Assembly (NCBI GenBank): GCA_947371275.1
Contig: CANBOV010000010.1
Location: 1-46,102, forward strand
Reading direction: 5' to 3'
Source of the DNA: Flavobacteriaceae bacterium
Lineage (GTDB): Bacteria; Bacteroidota; Bacteroidia; Flavobacteriales; Flavobacteriaceae
DNA length: 46,102 bases
Below, one piece after another: positions 23,246 to 31,631 of the stretch. Under the pieces are notes generated by a model. That model searched no databases. It saw nothing but the letters and a program-made list of their open reading frames with translations, and had not been told where the DNA came from. Made by a program: the position numbers and the translations under genes. The first letter of the stretch is position 1; every line of letters starts with the position of its first letter.

Positions 23246-25495
23246 ATGAAAGGAATAGCTACTATTTTGTCCTTGGTATTTTCGATATCTATTAGTTTAG
23301 TTCAGGCTCAGGAAACTCTAAAATCAACCAAAACAGACGAAAGAAATCCAGATAAGTTTAAGCAAATGTATGATTTGTTGGCGACTCCCAATATGTATCG
23401 TACAGCTTCAGGTGCCCCAGGGCCAGAGTATTACCAGCAACAAGCAGACTATAAGATTGATGTTGAGTTGGATGATAAGAATCAAAAATTGTACGGAGTC
23501 GAGACTATTACCTATACCAATAATGCCAAAGAATCGCTGGATTATTTATGGATTCAATTGGACCAAAACGAAAAGGCTAGAAATTCCAAGTCGCCATTAG
23601 TAGATAGTAATAAGACAGATTTGTCACTTCCGGCCCAAGCTTTTTCCCGCAGGTATTTAGAAGAAGATTTTGATGGAGGTTTTAAAATTGAATATGTGAA
23701 AGATGGTCAAGGAAACCCTATGACCTATACCATTAATCAAACCATGATGCGTGTAGAAGTGCCTAGATTATTACGTCATGGTGAAAAGGTTGCGATATCC
23801 ATCAAATGGTGGTATAATATAAATAATTACTTGTTAGACGGTGGTCGTTCAGGTTATGAGCATTTTGATAAAGACGGAAATAACCTTTATATCATTGCTC
23901 AGTTTTATCCAAGGATGGCAGTGTATAACGATGTAGAAGGATGGCAAAACCAACAGTTTTGGGGCTCGGGAGAATTTGCGTTGCCTTTTGGTAATTTCGA
24001 AGTCAATATTACGGTTCCTGCAGATCATATTATGGAAGCAACAGGAACCTTATTGAATAGAAGTGAAGTATTTACGCCAGCTCAATTATTGCGTTATGCA
24101 GAAGCCGAAAAGTCTTTTGATAAACCGGTAATAGTGGTAACACAAGCCGAAGTTGAAGCCAAAGAAAAAGGGTTTTCAACAGTAAATAAAACATGGAAAT
24201 TCAAAGCTGAAAACGTACGTGATTTTGGAATTGCCACTTCCAGAAAGTTTATTTATGATGCCATGGCGGTGAAGTTGGGCAGTAAGAATGTAATGGCTGT
24301 ATCCGTTTATCCTAAAGAGGGAAATCCGCTTTGGGAACAATATTCTACGCGGGTGGTAGCTCATACTTTAAAAAGTTATTCGAGTCATACGTTTGATTTT
24401 CCTTATCCAAAGGCAGTTTCAGTTCATGCTCAAGACCAAGGAATGGAATACCCAATGATTTGTTGGAATTGGGGAAGACCTGATGAAGATGGTAAGTATA
24501 CGGATCGCGTTAAGAATGGAATGATCAGTGTGATAACACATGAAGTAGGACATAATTTTTTCCCAATGATTGTAAATTCAGATGAGCGTCAATGGACATG
24601 GATGGATGAAGGATTAAATTCTTTTTGTGAATATATGGCATTAATCGAATGGGACCCAAATTTTCCTGCCGATAGAGGTCCTGCTAAGGCAATAGTGCCT
24701 TATATGAGTGGAGATCAGAAAGGATTAGAACCAATTATGACAAATTCGGAAAGTATTCGTCAGTTTGGTAATAATGCTTACGGAAAACCTGCTGCAGCAT
24801 TGAATATTCTTAGAGAAACCGTGATGGGTAGGGAACTGTTTGATTATGGATTTAAAACCTATTCAAATCGATGGAAATTCAAGCATCCTACACCAGATGA
24901 TTTTTTTAGAACAATGGAAGATGCTACTGCATTTGACTTAGATTGGTTTTGGAGAGGCTGGTTCTACACCACCGATTATAATGACATTGGTGTTAAAGAA
25001 GTAAAACGCTTTTATGTTAGCAATGAACCTTCTGCAGAATCAAAAGAAGTAAGCAACCGGAGAAAACGTAGAAATTATGATCCGGGCCCCTTGGTTTATA
25101 TGATAGCCGAAGGGAGTGCTGACTTCAAACCCGAAATGAATAAGCCATTTGAAAGTAAAGAGGTAAAGACCTTGGACGACTATCTACAAGCTCATTTTAC
25201 TAAGGAAGAACAAACCAAGTTGAATTCGCCTAAATATTTTTATCAAGTAACCTTCAACAAGTTAGGAGGCTTAGTGATGCCCATCATAGTTGAAATTACT
25301 TTTGAAGACGGGACTAAAGAAGATTATCAGTTTCCGGCACAAATATGGCGAATGAATGATCAAGAAGTAAGTAGAACATTTGCTACTCAAAAAGTAATTT
25401 CTAAAATAGTTGTTGATCCAAATCTAGAAACAGCAGATATTGATATAACTAATAATTCTTGGCCAAAAACAGTAGAGAAATCAAAATTTGATTAA
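23246..25495 (+). CDS. M1 family metallopeptidase (secreted)
   Basis: This 749-residue zinc aminopeptidase-like enzyme has a signal peptide (MKGIATILSLVFSISISLVQAQ) and a gluzincin active site: VITHEVGHNF followed 18 residues later by the third zinc ligand in WMDEGLN. The N-terminal half (DYKIDVELDDKNQKLYGVETITYTNNAKESLDYLWIQL) fits the M1 beta-saddle domain. The usual GAMEN exopeptidase motif is replaced by QDQGMEYPM (around residue 395), which keeps the glutamate. The C-terminus lacks the long helical ERAP-type domain. It likely trims peptides in the periplasm or outside the cell. Its gap of 60 bases from the upstream small protein leaves operon membership open. Confidence 0.92.
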   Translation: MKGIATILSLVFSISISLVQAQETLKSTKTDERNPDKFKQMYDLLATPNMYRTASGAPGPEYYQQQADYKIDVELDDKNQKLYGVETITYTNNAKESLDYLWIQLDQNEKARNSKSPLVDSNKTDLSLPAQAFSRRYLEEDFDGGFKIEYVKDGQGNPMTYTINQTMMRVEVPRLLRHGEKVAISIKWWYNINNYLLDGGRSGYEHFDKDGNNLYIIAQFYPRMAVYNDVEGWQNQQFWGSGEFALPFGNFEVNITVPADHIMEATGTLLNRSEVFTPAQLLRYAEAEKSFDKPVIVVTQAEVEAKEKGFSTVNKTWKFKAENVRDFGIATSRKFIYDAMAVKLGSKNVMAVSVYPKEGNPLWEQYSTRVVAHTLKSYSSHTFDFPYPKAVSVHAQDQGMEYPMICWNWGRPDEDGKYTDRVKNGMISVITHEVGHNFFPMIVNSDERQWTWMDEGLNSFCEYMALIEWDPNFPADRGPAKAIVPYMSGDQKGLEPIMTNSESIRQFGNNAYGKPAAALNILRETVMGRELFDYGFKTYSNRWKFKHPTPDDFFRTMEDATAFDLDWFWRGWFYTTDYNDIGVKEVKRFYVSNEPSAESKEVSNRRKRRNYDPGPLVYMIAEGSADFKPEMNKPFESKEVKTLDDYLQAHFTKEEQTKLNSPKYFYQVTFNKLGGLVMPIIVEITFEDGTKEDYQFPAQIWRMNDQEVSRTFATQKVISKIVVDPNLETADIDITNNSWPKTVEKSKFD

Positions 25496-25513
25496 TAGAA
25501 GTTTGTAACTTTG
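25488..25513 (+). promoter_or_regulatory. Possible promoter of tatA
   Basis: TTG at 25488-25490 is followed after 15 bases by TAACTTTG (25506-25513), 24 bases before the tatA ATG. The -7 element fits well but the spacer is two bases short of the normal range. Confidence 0.4.
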
Positions 25514-25537
25514 TAATTCAATTTAGAAAATAAAATT

Positions 25538-25861
25538 ATGTTTGGAATAGGAGGGGGTGAATTAATATTTATCATTTTTATTGCGTTGATGCTATTTGGC
25601 TCTGATAAAGTCCCTGATATTGCTAGAACTTTGGCTAAGGGAATGGCACAAGTTAAAAATGCCACAAACGAAATAAAATCAGAAATACAAAAAGAAGTTA
25701 AAGCAAATGGAATAGATACTTCTTTAAAAGAATTGAATGAAACCTTTACATCAGAAGTTAGTAAAGTAAAAGAAGGAATTGATACCAATCTTAATAATCC
25801 AGTGCATGAAATCAGTAATGATATTAATGATGTTACAGGCCCGATTAAAAGACAGCTGTAA
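25538..25861 (+). CDS. tatA: Twin-arginine translocase subunit TatA/TatE
   Basis: This 107-residue protein is a TatA-family pore component for export of folded proteins. It has a short periplasmic N-terminus, one transmembrane helix (GELIFIIFIALMLF), the hinge FG in LFGSDKVPDIARTLAKGM, an amphipathic helix and a charged soluble tail with coiled-coil character. A polar Gly-Glu before the helix fits TatA, which often carries such a residue. No tatC or tatB is adjacent. Its stop overlaps the start of the PAP2 gene (TAATG), so the two are translationally coupled. Confidence 0.93.
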   Translation: MFGIGGGELIFIIFIALMLFGSDKVPDIARTLAKGMAQVKNATNEIKSEIQKEVKANGIDTSLKELNETFTSEVSKVKEGIDTNLNNPVHEISNDINDVTGPIKRQL

Positions 25862-26415
25862 TGTTGGATAAAATTATTAACTTCGATAAAAAAGCGTTCG
25901 TTTTTCTAAACGGATTTGGTTCTGATTATTTCGATAGTTTATGGTTAATTATTACAAAACAGGTGTATTGGACTCCATTATTTTTATTTATTTTTTATTT
26001 ATTGCAAAAAAAAATAGGATGGAAGAATTTTGGATTTTACCTAATATTTATGGCGGTATTAATTTTAGTTTGTGACCAAACTACAAATATTTTTAAGGAA
26101 CAATTTCAACGCCTTAGGCCTTGTAATGATGATGAAATCAAAAGTATAATAAGAATAGTAAAAGCAAGTGATACTTTTAGTTTCTTTTCTGGGCATGCTG
26201 CAAATTCCATGGCATCAACTGTTTTTTCATTTATGATTTTGAAGAAATTTTACAGGCATGTTTACCTGCTATTTTTATTTCCATTAATCTTTGCTTATAG
26301 TAGAATATATTTAGGGTTGCATTTTCCAGGTGATATTCTAATTGGATATTTAGTTGGGGCAATTTTTGGATATGGATTCTTTAAGATATATCTAAAGTAC
26401 ACTGATAAGAATTAA
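25861..26415 (+). CDS. PAP2 family membrane phosphatase
   Basis: This 184-residue integral membrane protein has the three phosphatase motifs: KEQFQRLRP (KxxxxxxRP, about 78-86), FFSGHAANS (PSGH-like, with Phe instead of Pro before the Ser), and SRIYLGLHFPGD (SRxxxxxHxxxD). About five hydrophobic helices surround them. PAP2 enzymes dephosphorylate lipid phosphates such as undecaprenyl pyrophosphate, phosphatidic acid or lipid A. Which one applies here is unclear. The ATG overlaps the tatA stop by one base (TAATG). The last stop codon shares the TTAA with the convergent O-methyltransferase gene. Confidence 0.9.
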   Translation: MLDKIINFDKKAFVFLNGFGSDYFDSLWLIITKQVYWTPLFLFIFYLLQKKIGWKNFGFYLIFMAVLILVCDQTTNIFKEQFQRLRPCNDDEIKSIIRIVKASDTFSFFSGHAANSMASTVFSFMILKKFYRHVYLLFLFPLIFAYSRIYLGLHFPGDILIGYLVGAIFGYGFFKIYLKYTDKN

Positions 26416-27053
26416 ATTACTCGCGAAACTGTTAATCCATCCCGAATTGGAAATAGTACTGTCTCAACACGCGGGTCTTCTTTTAGGAGTTGGTTGTATT
26501 CTAAAATAATCTTCGTGGTTTTGTCGTTTAGTTTTACATTTTCTAAAACTTTTCCACTCCATAAAACATTGTCTGAAAGTATTATTCCCCCTTTGTTCAT
26601 GATTGGAATTATAGCATGGAAATAGTTGATGTAATTATCTTTGTCGGCATCAATAAAAACTAAGTCGTATTTTTTGTTCAAATTAGGTATGATTTCTAAT
26701 GCTGGACCAAGATGTTGAATAATTTTATTATTCCATAAACTTTTATCAAAATATTTTCTTTGAAAATCTACCAGTTCTTCCTTCACGTCAATCGTATCTA
26801 TAGTGCCATTTTCTGCCAAACCTTCTGCCAAACAAAGTGTTGCATAACCCGTATAAGTCCCTATCTCCAAAATATTTTCAGGGTGAATAATTTTTGAAAG
26901 TATGCTAAGTACTCTTCCTTGAAAATGTCCACTTAGCATACGAGGTTGAATAATTTTTTGATATGTTTCTCTATTCAATTGGGCTAGTAATTCAGGTTCG
27001 TTTTCTGAATGAGAAGTGACATAATGATCTAATTCGTCAGATATGAAATGCAT
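26412..27053 (-). CDS. Mg-dependent O-methyltransferase (COMT-like)
   Basis: This 213-residue protein is a class I SAM-dependent O-methyltransferase of the COMT/CCoAOMT type. Motifs seen are NILEIGTYTGYATLCLAEGL (SAM loop), TIDVKEEL, FIDADKDNYINYF (metal-binding Asp) and ILSDNVLWSGKV (second metal site, DN). Bacterial members act on catechol-like or other small hydroxy compounds; the physiological substrate is unknown. I chose ATG 27053 (MHFISDELDHYVTSHS). An upstream ATG at 27080 would start inside or past the -7-like element TATTTTTG (minus; plus 27070-27077). It is convergent with the PAP2 gene and divergent from rlmN. Confidence 0.9.
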   Translation of the reverse strand: MHFISDELDHYVTSHSENEPELLAQLNRETYQKIIQPRMLSGHFQGRVLSILSKIIHPENILEIGTYTGYATLCLAEGLAENGTIDTIDVKEELVDFQRKYFDKSLWNNKIIQHLGPALEIIPNLNKKYDLVFIDADKDNYINYFHAIIPIMNKGGIILSDNVLWSGKVLENVKLNDKTTKIILEYNQLLKEDPRVETVLFPIRDGLTVSRVI

Positions 27054-27115
27054 ACAATTTTTATTTTTACAAAAATACAAATAACTAACTAATCAAAATA
27101 CTTTAAATTTACACC

Positions 27116-28156
27116 ATGGAAATCGATAAGAAGGATATTCGTAGTTTGACAAAATCTCAGTTACGTGATTTTTTTGTAGCAAATGGGAATAATGCATTTC
27201 GCGGGAATCAAGTTTATGAGTGGTTATGGAACAAATCCGCTCATAGTTTTGAAGATATGACTAATATTTCAAAAGAAACTCGCCAAATGCTCGATAATAA
27301 TTTTGTTATTAACCATGTCAAAGTTGATACTATGCAACGAAGTAGTGATGGAACTGTGAAAAATGCTGTTCGATTACACGACGGTTTAGTTGTAGAAAGC
27401 GTATTAATCCCAACAGAAACAAGAACAACTGCTTGTGTATCGAGTCAGGTTGGATGTAGTTTAGATTGTAATTTTTGCGCAACTGCTAGTTTAAAAAGGA
27501 TGCGAAATTTGGAGCCTGGAGAAATATATGATCAAGTGGTCGCTATTGATAGAGAGAGTAGATTATATTACAACCGTCCATTGTCTAATATTGTTTTTAT
27601 GGGCATGGGAGAGCCCCTTATGAATTACAATAATGTTATGAAGGCAATCAGTTTGATTACTTCAGAAGAAGGTTTAGGTATGTCGCCAAAGCGAATTACT
27701 GTTTCCACTTCTGGAGTTTCAAAAATGATTCGAAAAATGGCTGATGATGAGGTTAAGTTTAAATTGGCGGTATCATTGCATTCGGCTATCGAAGAAACCA
27801 GAAATCGTATTATGCCTTTCACTAAAAATTTTCAATTGCCTGAATTGAAAGAAGCTTTACAGTATTGGTATCAAAAAACTAGAAGTAAAGTTACTTATGA
27901 ATACGTAGTTTGGAAAGGGATAAATGATGATAAGGAATCCATCGAGGCTTTGGTTAAATTTTGTAAATACGTTCCATGTAAAGTTAATTTAATAGAATAT
28001 AATCCAATTGATGAAGGTGGATTCCAACAAGCTTCCGATTCTGCGATAAAAAATTATATGAAGTCCTTAGAACAAAATGATATTCTTGCTAAAGTGCGAC
28101 ACAGCAGGGGTAAAGATATAGATGCAGCTTGTGGTCAATTAGCCAATAAAACATAA
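27116..28156 (+). CDS. rlmN: Dual-specificity 23S rRNA/tRNA adenine-C2 methyltransferase
   Basis: RlmN is a radical SAM enzyme that methylates C2 of A2503 in 23S rRNA and A37 of some tRNAs. The 4Fe-4S motif reads CSLDCNFCAT (residues about 117-124), and GMGEPLMNYNNV plus the RITVSTSGVS segment follow. The C-terminus has AACGQL with the catalytic cysteine. Length, 346 residues, is normal. The start ATG at 27116 gives MEIDKKDIRSLTKSQLRDFF. It is divergent from the O-methyltransferase and is followed by a hairpin terminator at 28161. Confidence 0.97.
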   Translation: MEIDKKDIRSLTKSQLRDFFVANGNNAFRGNQVYEWLWNKSAHSFEDMTNISKETRQMLDNNFVINHVKVDTMQRSSDGTVKNAVRLHDGLVVESVLIPTETRTTACVSSQVGCSLDCNFCATASLKRMRNLEPGEIYDQVVAIDRESRLYYNRPLSNIVFMGMGEPLMNYNNVMKAISLITSEEGLGMSPKRITVSTSGVSKMIRKMADDEVKFKLAVSLHSAIEETRNRIMPFTKNFQLPELKEALQYWYQKTRSKVTYEYVVWKGINDDKESIEALVKFCKYVPCKVNLIEYNPIDEGGFQQASDSAIKNYMKSLEQNDILAKVRHSRGKDIDAACGQLANKT

Positions 28157-28160
28157 ATTA

Positions 28161-28200
28161 GCCCCGATTCTAAAAGTAGTTTCGGGGCAATTTCTTTAAT
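28161..28200 (+). terminator. Rho-independent terminator of rlmN
   Basis: GCCCCGA (28161-28167) pairs with TCGGGGC (28182-28188) around a 14-base loop, followed by AATTTCTTTAA. It may also act for the convergent lipoprotein gene ending at 28218. Confidence 0.75.
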
Positions 28201-28217
28201 GTTATACCTCTTTTAAT

Positions 28218-29075
28218 CTAATTTCCAAAAGTAAAGGCAACCGGTGTACCACCATCAATAGCTATTGTTGCATTGTTATCGCAAGTGCCATCACCATAGT
28301 TAATAATTGCTGAATGGTTAGGTTTTGAAATAGAAATAATTCCAGATATAATTTTGTATGTGCAATTCATGTCAATTCTTAAAGGAGTAGCTTCCAAAAT
28401 AGTGTTGGTGTGTTGAGAGCCATTAGGTTTTGTTGTAGTAACAGTACCGTAAAACACGTATACATTGTCACCCCATATACCATTGCCAAAATTAGCGACA
28501 CACTCTCTTGTTCGTGTACCAACTCTTGTATATACCTCGCCATTAGGAAAAGTTACAGTCATATTTATATCAATCATATGAATCGGGTGAGAATTTGGAG
28601 AATTTATACTTGTAGTAAAAGTTCTAGTTACAGTTCTGTCACCTTGTATTAAATTTCCATTGTGATAAAAATTATCAAAACTGTAATGAAGTACATAAGG
28701 AGAAGCAAAATCTAACAGACCACTTACTATTATTTTACCTTTTAAAATATTTCCGTTTGGTAAGGCGCAGCCTGAAGTTCCAAAGTCAACTGTTCTTGTC
28801 CATGTTGTTGATGTAGCTGTTGTAGTTAATGTAGCGCAAGGAGGTAAAATTGAAATTGGCAATAAATAAGCTTTACCTGACGCTGATTGACTTTGTTGAA
28901 GAAATTGGTCTTCAGTAACATCTGATATGTCGTTTGACGCCTGGTCCATTTTGCTGTTGATAGCGGCATCTTGAGCAGTTATTGCCGAATCTGTACTTTT
29001 GTCATCTTTTGAACAGCTATTCAATGAAAGAACAGCTATTGTAGCTACAATTACTAATATTTTTTTTGCTTTCAT
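28218..29075 (-). CDS. Putative lipoprotein, unknown
   Basis: This 285-residue protein starts with a lipoprotein signal: KAKKILVIVATIAVLSLNSC, with the lipobox Cys at residue 21 followed by SKDDKS. I chose ATG 29075; the upstream ATG at 29156 would place 27 extra residues before the signal, which is unlikely. The body is Thr/Asn-rich and looks beta-structured, with segments such as TRTVDFGTSGCALPNG, DRTVTRTFTT and GDGTCDNNATIAIDGG; several cysteines could form disulfides. I recognise no domain. It is convergent with rlmN and divergent from the prenyl diphosphate synthase. Confidence 0.75.
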   Translation of the reverse strand: MKAKKILVIVATIAVLSLNSCSKDDKSTDSAITAQDAAINSKMDQASNDISDVTEDQFLQQSQSASGKAYLLPISILPPCATLTTTATSTTWTRTVDFGTSGCALPNGNILKGKIIVSGLLDFASPYVLHYSFDNFYHNGNLIQGDRTVTRTFTTSINSPNSHPIHMIDINMTVTFPNGEVYTRVGTRTRECVANFGNGIWGDNVYVFYGTVTTTKPNGSQHTNTILEATPLRIDMNCTYKIISGIISISKPNHSAIINYGDGTCDNNATIAIDGGTPVAFTFGN

Positions 29076-29171
29076 AGTATTAAATTTTTTTAAGATATAA
29101 GTATTAGACAAAACAAAGTCAAAAAGGTTTAATCCAAAGGTAATTTTTTTTTTCAAACGATTGCATTATTG

Positions 29172-29179
29172 TATCTTTG
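29172..29179 (+). promoter_or_regulatory. Probable -7 element of the prenyl diphosphate synthase gene
   Basis: TATCTTTG matches TAnnTTTG. Its final TTG is an in-frame false start, and the real ATG at 29186 begins 6 bases further on, implying a very short or leaderless mRNA. No -33 TTG is seen. Confidence 0.4.
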
Positions 29180-29185
29180 AAATCA

Positions 29186-30166
29186 ATGAACATTACTTCT
29201 CAAATTAAAGAACCAATACATCTTGAGATGGAGCTTTTTGAAAAAAAGTTCTATGAATCGATGACTTCTAAAGTAGCTTTGCTCAATAGAATTACATATT
29301 ATATTGTTAATCGAAAAGGTAAGCAAATGCGTCCGATGTTTGTTTTTTTAGTAGCAAAAATGATTTCGGATAAAAGTGAAGTAAATGAAAGGACGTACAG
29401 AGGTGCAAGTGTTATAGAGCTGATTCACACTGCTACCTTAGTGCATGATGATGTAGTGGATGATAGTAACCGTCGACGTGGATTTTTCTCAATTAATGCG
29501 CTTTGGAAAAATAAAATTGCAGTACTTGTTGGGGATTACTTATTGTCAAAAGGATTGTTACTATCTATAGATCATGGTGATTTTGATTTACTAAGAATTA
29601 TTTCGGTAGCCGTCCGTGAAATGAGTGAAGGCGAATTACTTCAAATAGAAAAAGCCAGAAGATTAGATATTATAGAAGAAGTTTATTATGAAATTATCCG
29701 CAAAAAAACAGCAACATTAATTGCTTCTTGTTGTGCACTTGGAGCTAGATCAGTTTCGGAAGATGAGTTTCAAGTAGAAGCTATGCGTAAGTTTGGGGAA
29801 CTCATTGGAATGGCCTTTCAAATCAAAGATGATTTATTTGATTATACTGACGAGGCAATTGGGAAACCTACTGGCATTGACATCAAAGAACAAAAAATGA
29901 CGCTTCCTTTGATCTATGCTCTTAACAATTGTGATGCTAAAGAAAAAAGTTGGTGTATTAATTCGATTAAAAACCACAATAAAGACAAAAAACGAGTTAA
30001 AGAAGTCATCCAATTTGTAAAAGATAAAAACGGTTTGCTCTATGCCGAACAAAAAATGGTGCAATTTCAGCAAGAAGCACTTCAAATTCTTGCCAAATTT
30101 CCTCAATCAGAATATAGAGATGCCCTTTCGCTCATGGTGAATTATGTGATTGAAAGAAAAAAATAA
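29186..30166 (+). CDS. Trans-polyprenyl diphosphate synthase (quinone side chain)
   Basis: This 326-residue enzyme extends isoprenoid chains, most likely to make the side chain of menaquinone. Both aspartate-rich motifs are present: the first in HDDVVDDSNRRRG (about 84-96) and the second in FQIKDDLFDYTDEAIGKPTG. The N-terminus KGKQMRPMFVFLVAKM is typical of the IspB-like long-chain group. Product length cannot be read reliably. I chose ATG 29186 (MNITSQIKEPIHLEMELF). The open frame begins three codons upstream at a TTG (29177) that belongs to the promoter-like TATCTTTG. The gap to the lipoprotein gene is divergent. It is followed by 138 bases and then the sigma factor. Confidence 0.92.
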   Translation: MNITSQIKEPIHLEMELFEKKFYESMTSKVALLNRITYYIVNRKGKQMRPMFVFLVAKMISDKSEVNERTYRGASVIELIHTATLVHDDVVDDSNRRRGFFSINALWKNKIAVLVGDYLLSKGLLLSIDHGDFDLLRIISVAVREMSEGELLQIEKARRLDIIEEVYYEIIRKKTATLIASCCALGARSVSEDEFQVEAMRKFGELIGMAFQIKDDLFDYTDEAIGKPTGIDIKEQKMTLPLIYALNNCDAKEKSWCINSIKNHNKDKKRVKEVIQFVKDKNGLLYAEQKMVQFQQEALQILAKFPQSEYRDALSLMVNYVIERKK

Positions 30167-30304
30167 TTTTTTAAAAAAAATTAGTCCCTGTAAAGCATCT
30201 ATTTCATTGAGTTTTTCAATTTTCAATTTTCAATTTTTAAAACGCTATGCAACCATTTTCAATCGACTTTCGTCTATACTAATAGAACACACTAATTATA
30301 GGTT

Positions 30305-30865
30305 TTGAAAGTTATCAATTTACATAAAGATGAAAAAGAATTAATCGAACTAGCTGTCGAGAACAATCGCCACGCACAACATCAGATTTATTCCAAATTT
30401 GCTCCCAAAATGTTGAGTGTTTGTCGTCAATACATAAAGGATTTGCAGCAAGCAGAAGATATTATGATTACGGCTTTTATGAAAGTACTGACTAACTTGA
30501 AAAATTTTGAACACAAAGGTAGTTTTGAAGGTTGGATTCGCCGGATAATGATTAACGAATGTATTTCATTTATTAGAGTAGATAAAAAAGTAAAGTTTAT
30601 TGAAGACGAAAATTTCTTTGAAGAAAGACACAATAATATAGAAAGCCAGTTTTCAGTTGAAGACATACAGTTGCTGATTGATAGCTTACCTGAAGGTTAT
30701 AAAATGATTTTCAATTTATATGCCATAGAAGGATTCAAACACCAGGAAATAGCTTCGATGCTGGGCATTAGTGAAGGAACATCAAAATCACAGTTATCAC
30801 ATGCTAGAAAAATGCTGCAGGAGAACATTACCAAATTAAAAAATTACGAGAATGGAACCGAATAA
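30305..30865 (+). CDS. ECF-type RNA polymerase sigma factor
   Basis: This 186-residue protein is a short sigma-70 family (ECF) factor. Region 2 is seen in YIKDLQQAEDIMITAFMKVLTNLKNFEHKGSFEGWIRRI (about 43-80) and region 4 in LPEGYKMIFNLYAIEGFKHQEIASMLGISEGTSKSQLSHARKML (about 130-173). There is no region 1 or 3. The start is TTG 30305, because a TAG stop lies two codons upstream and the next in-frame ATG is after residue 35. The following gene starts 14 bases before its stop and encodes a membrane protein in the usual place of an anti-sigma factor. The signal it answers is unknown. Confidence 0.92.
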   Translation: MKVINLHKDEKELIELAVENNRHAQHQIYSKFAPKMLSVCRQYIKDLQQAEDIMITAFMKVLTNLKNFEHKGSFEGWIRRIMINECISFIRVDKKVKFIEDENFFEERHNNIESQFSVEDIQLLIDSLPEGYKMIFNLYAIEGFKHQEIASMLGISEGTSKSQLSHARKMLQENITKLKNYENGTE

Positions 30866-31607
30866 AAGCGAAAAGCAGTTCAGAGACAAGTTGATTACAA
30901 GAGAAATTAACCCCTCAGCTCAAGCTTGGGATCGATTAGATGCTATGCTTACGATAGCTGAAGAAAAAAAAACAAGACGCCCGTTTGGCTTTTTGTTTAT
31001 TGCTGCCAGCGTTTTAGTTTTTGCAACGCTTGGAATATTTTTCTTCACACAAAACGATACAGAAATTAAACCCTCTACGACTATAGTTGGGACAGAAACA
31101 AAGCAGGATGACCTTCAAAAAGAAGCTACTAAATATCAAGAACCAATAATAGAAAAAACCCAGAAAAACCCAATAGCAATCAATCAGTTTCAATCATCAC
31201 CCGAGGCACGGCCGAACAGTTTGGAGCGCAGCGGAAAAAATCAAAAAACAGCAGTAAATCAAAAAACAAATGACAATCAAAATCAAATCAACAAAGACAA
31301 AGAAATCGAATTTATGCTTACTGGAGACGTTGCAATAAAAGATTTGCCTAGAATTCCAAACACTGACGGGATTGTAATTATCACAGGAAAAAACAATAGC
31401 AAGTCTGACGAAGCATTATTAGCCGATTTGGATAAAACTGCCAAACAATCAACCAATCAAAAAACAGTTGTAAAGGTAGATGCTAAAAGCTTATTGTCAC
31501 AAGCAGACGGAGAAGTCGACTATACTTTTAGAGAAAAAGTTATTAATAGAGTTAACAAAAATTATCAAGAAGTAAAAGTGGCTTTGGCCAATAGAAACAA
31601 AGAATAA
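30852..31607 (+). CDS. Single-pass membrane protein, putative anti-sigma factor
   Basis: This 251-residue protein overlaps the sigma gene by 14 bases. Its N-terminal about 40 residues (EKQFRDKLITREINPSAQAWDRLDAML) would be cytoplasmic. One transmembrane helix follows (FGFLFIAASVLVFATLGIFFF, about 46-66), then a long, polar, Gln/Asn/Lys-rich periplasmic part with low-complexity NQKTNDNQNQINKDKE. This layout is that of Bacteroidota anti-sigma-like partners, but there is no HxxxCxxC zinc motif, so it is not a ZAS-type factor. The assignment rests on gene order and topology. It is followed 24 bases later by an outer-membrane-like protein. Confidence 0.65.
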   Translation: MEPNKSEKQFRDKLITREINPSAQAWDRLDAMLTIAEEKKTRRPFGFLFIAASVLVFATLGIFFFTQNDTEIKPSTTIVGTETKQDDLQKEATKYQEPIIEKTQKNPIAINQFQSSPEARPNSLERSGKNQKTAVNQKTNDNQNQINKDKEIEFMLTGDVAIKDLPRIPNTDGIVIITGKNNSKSDEALLADLDKTAKQSTNQKTVVKVDAKSLLSQADGEVDYTFREKVINRVNKNYQEVKVALANRNKE

Positions 31608-31631
31608 TCATTAATCAATAAATCAAACATC

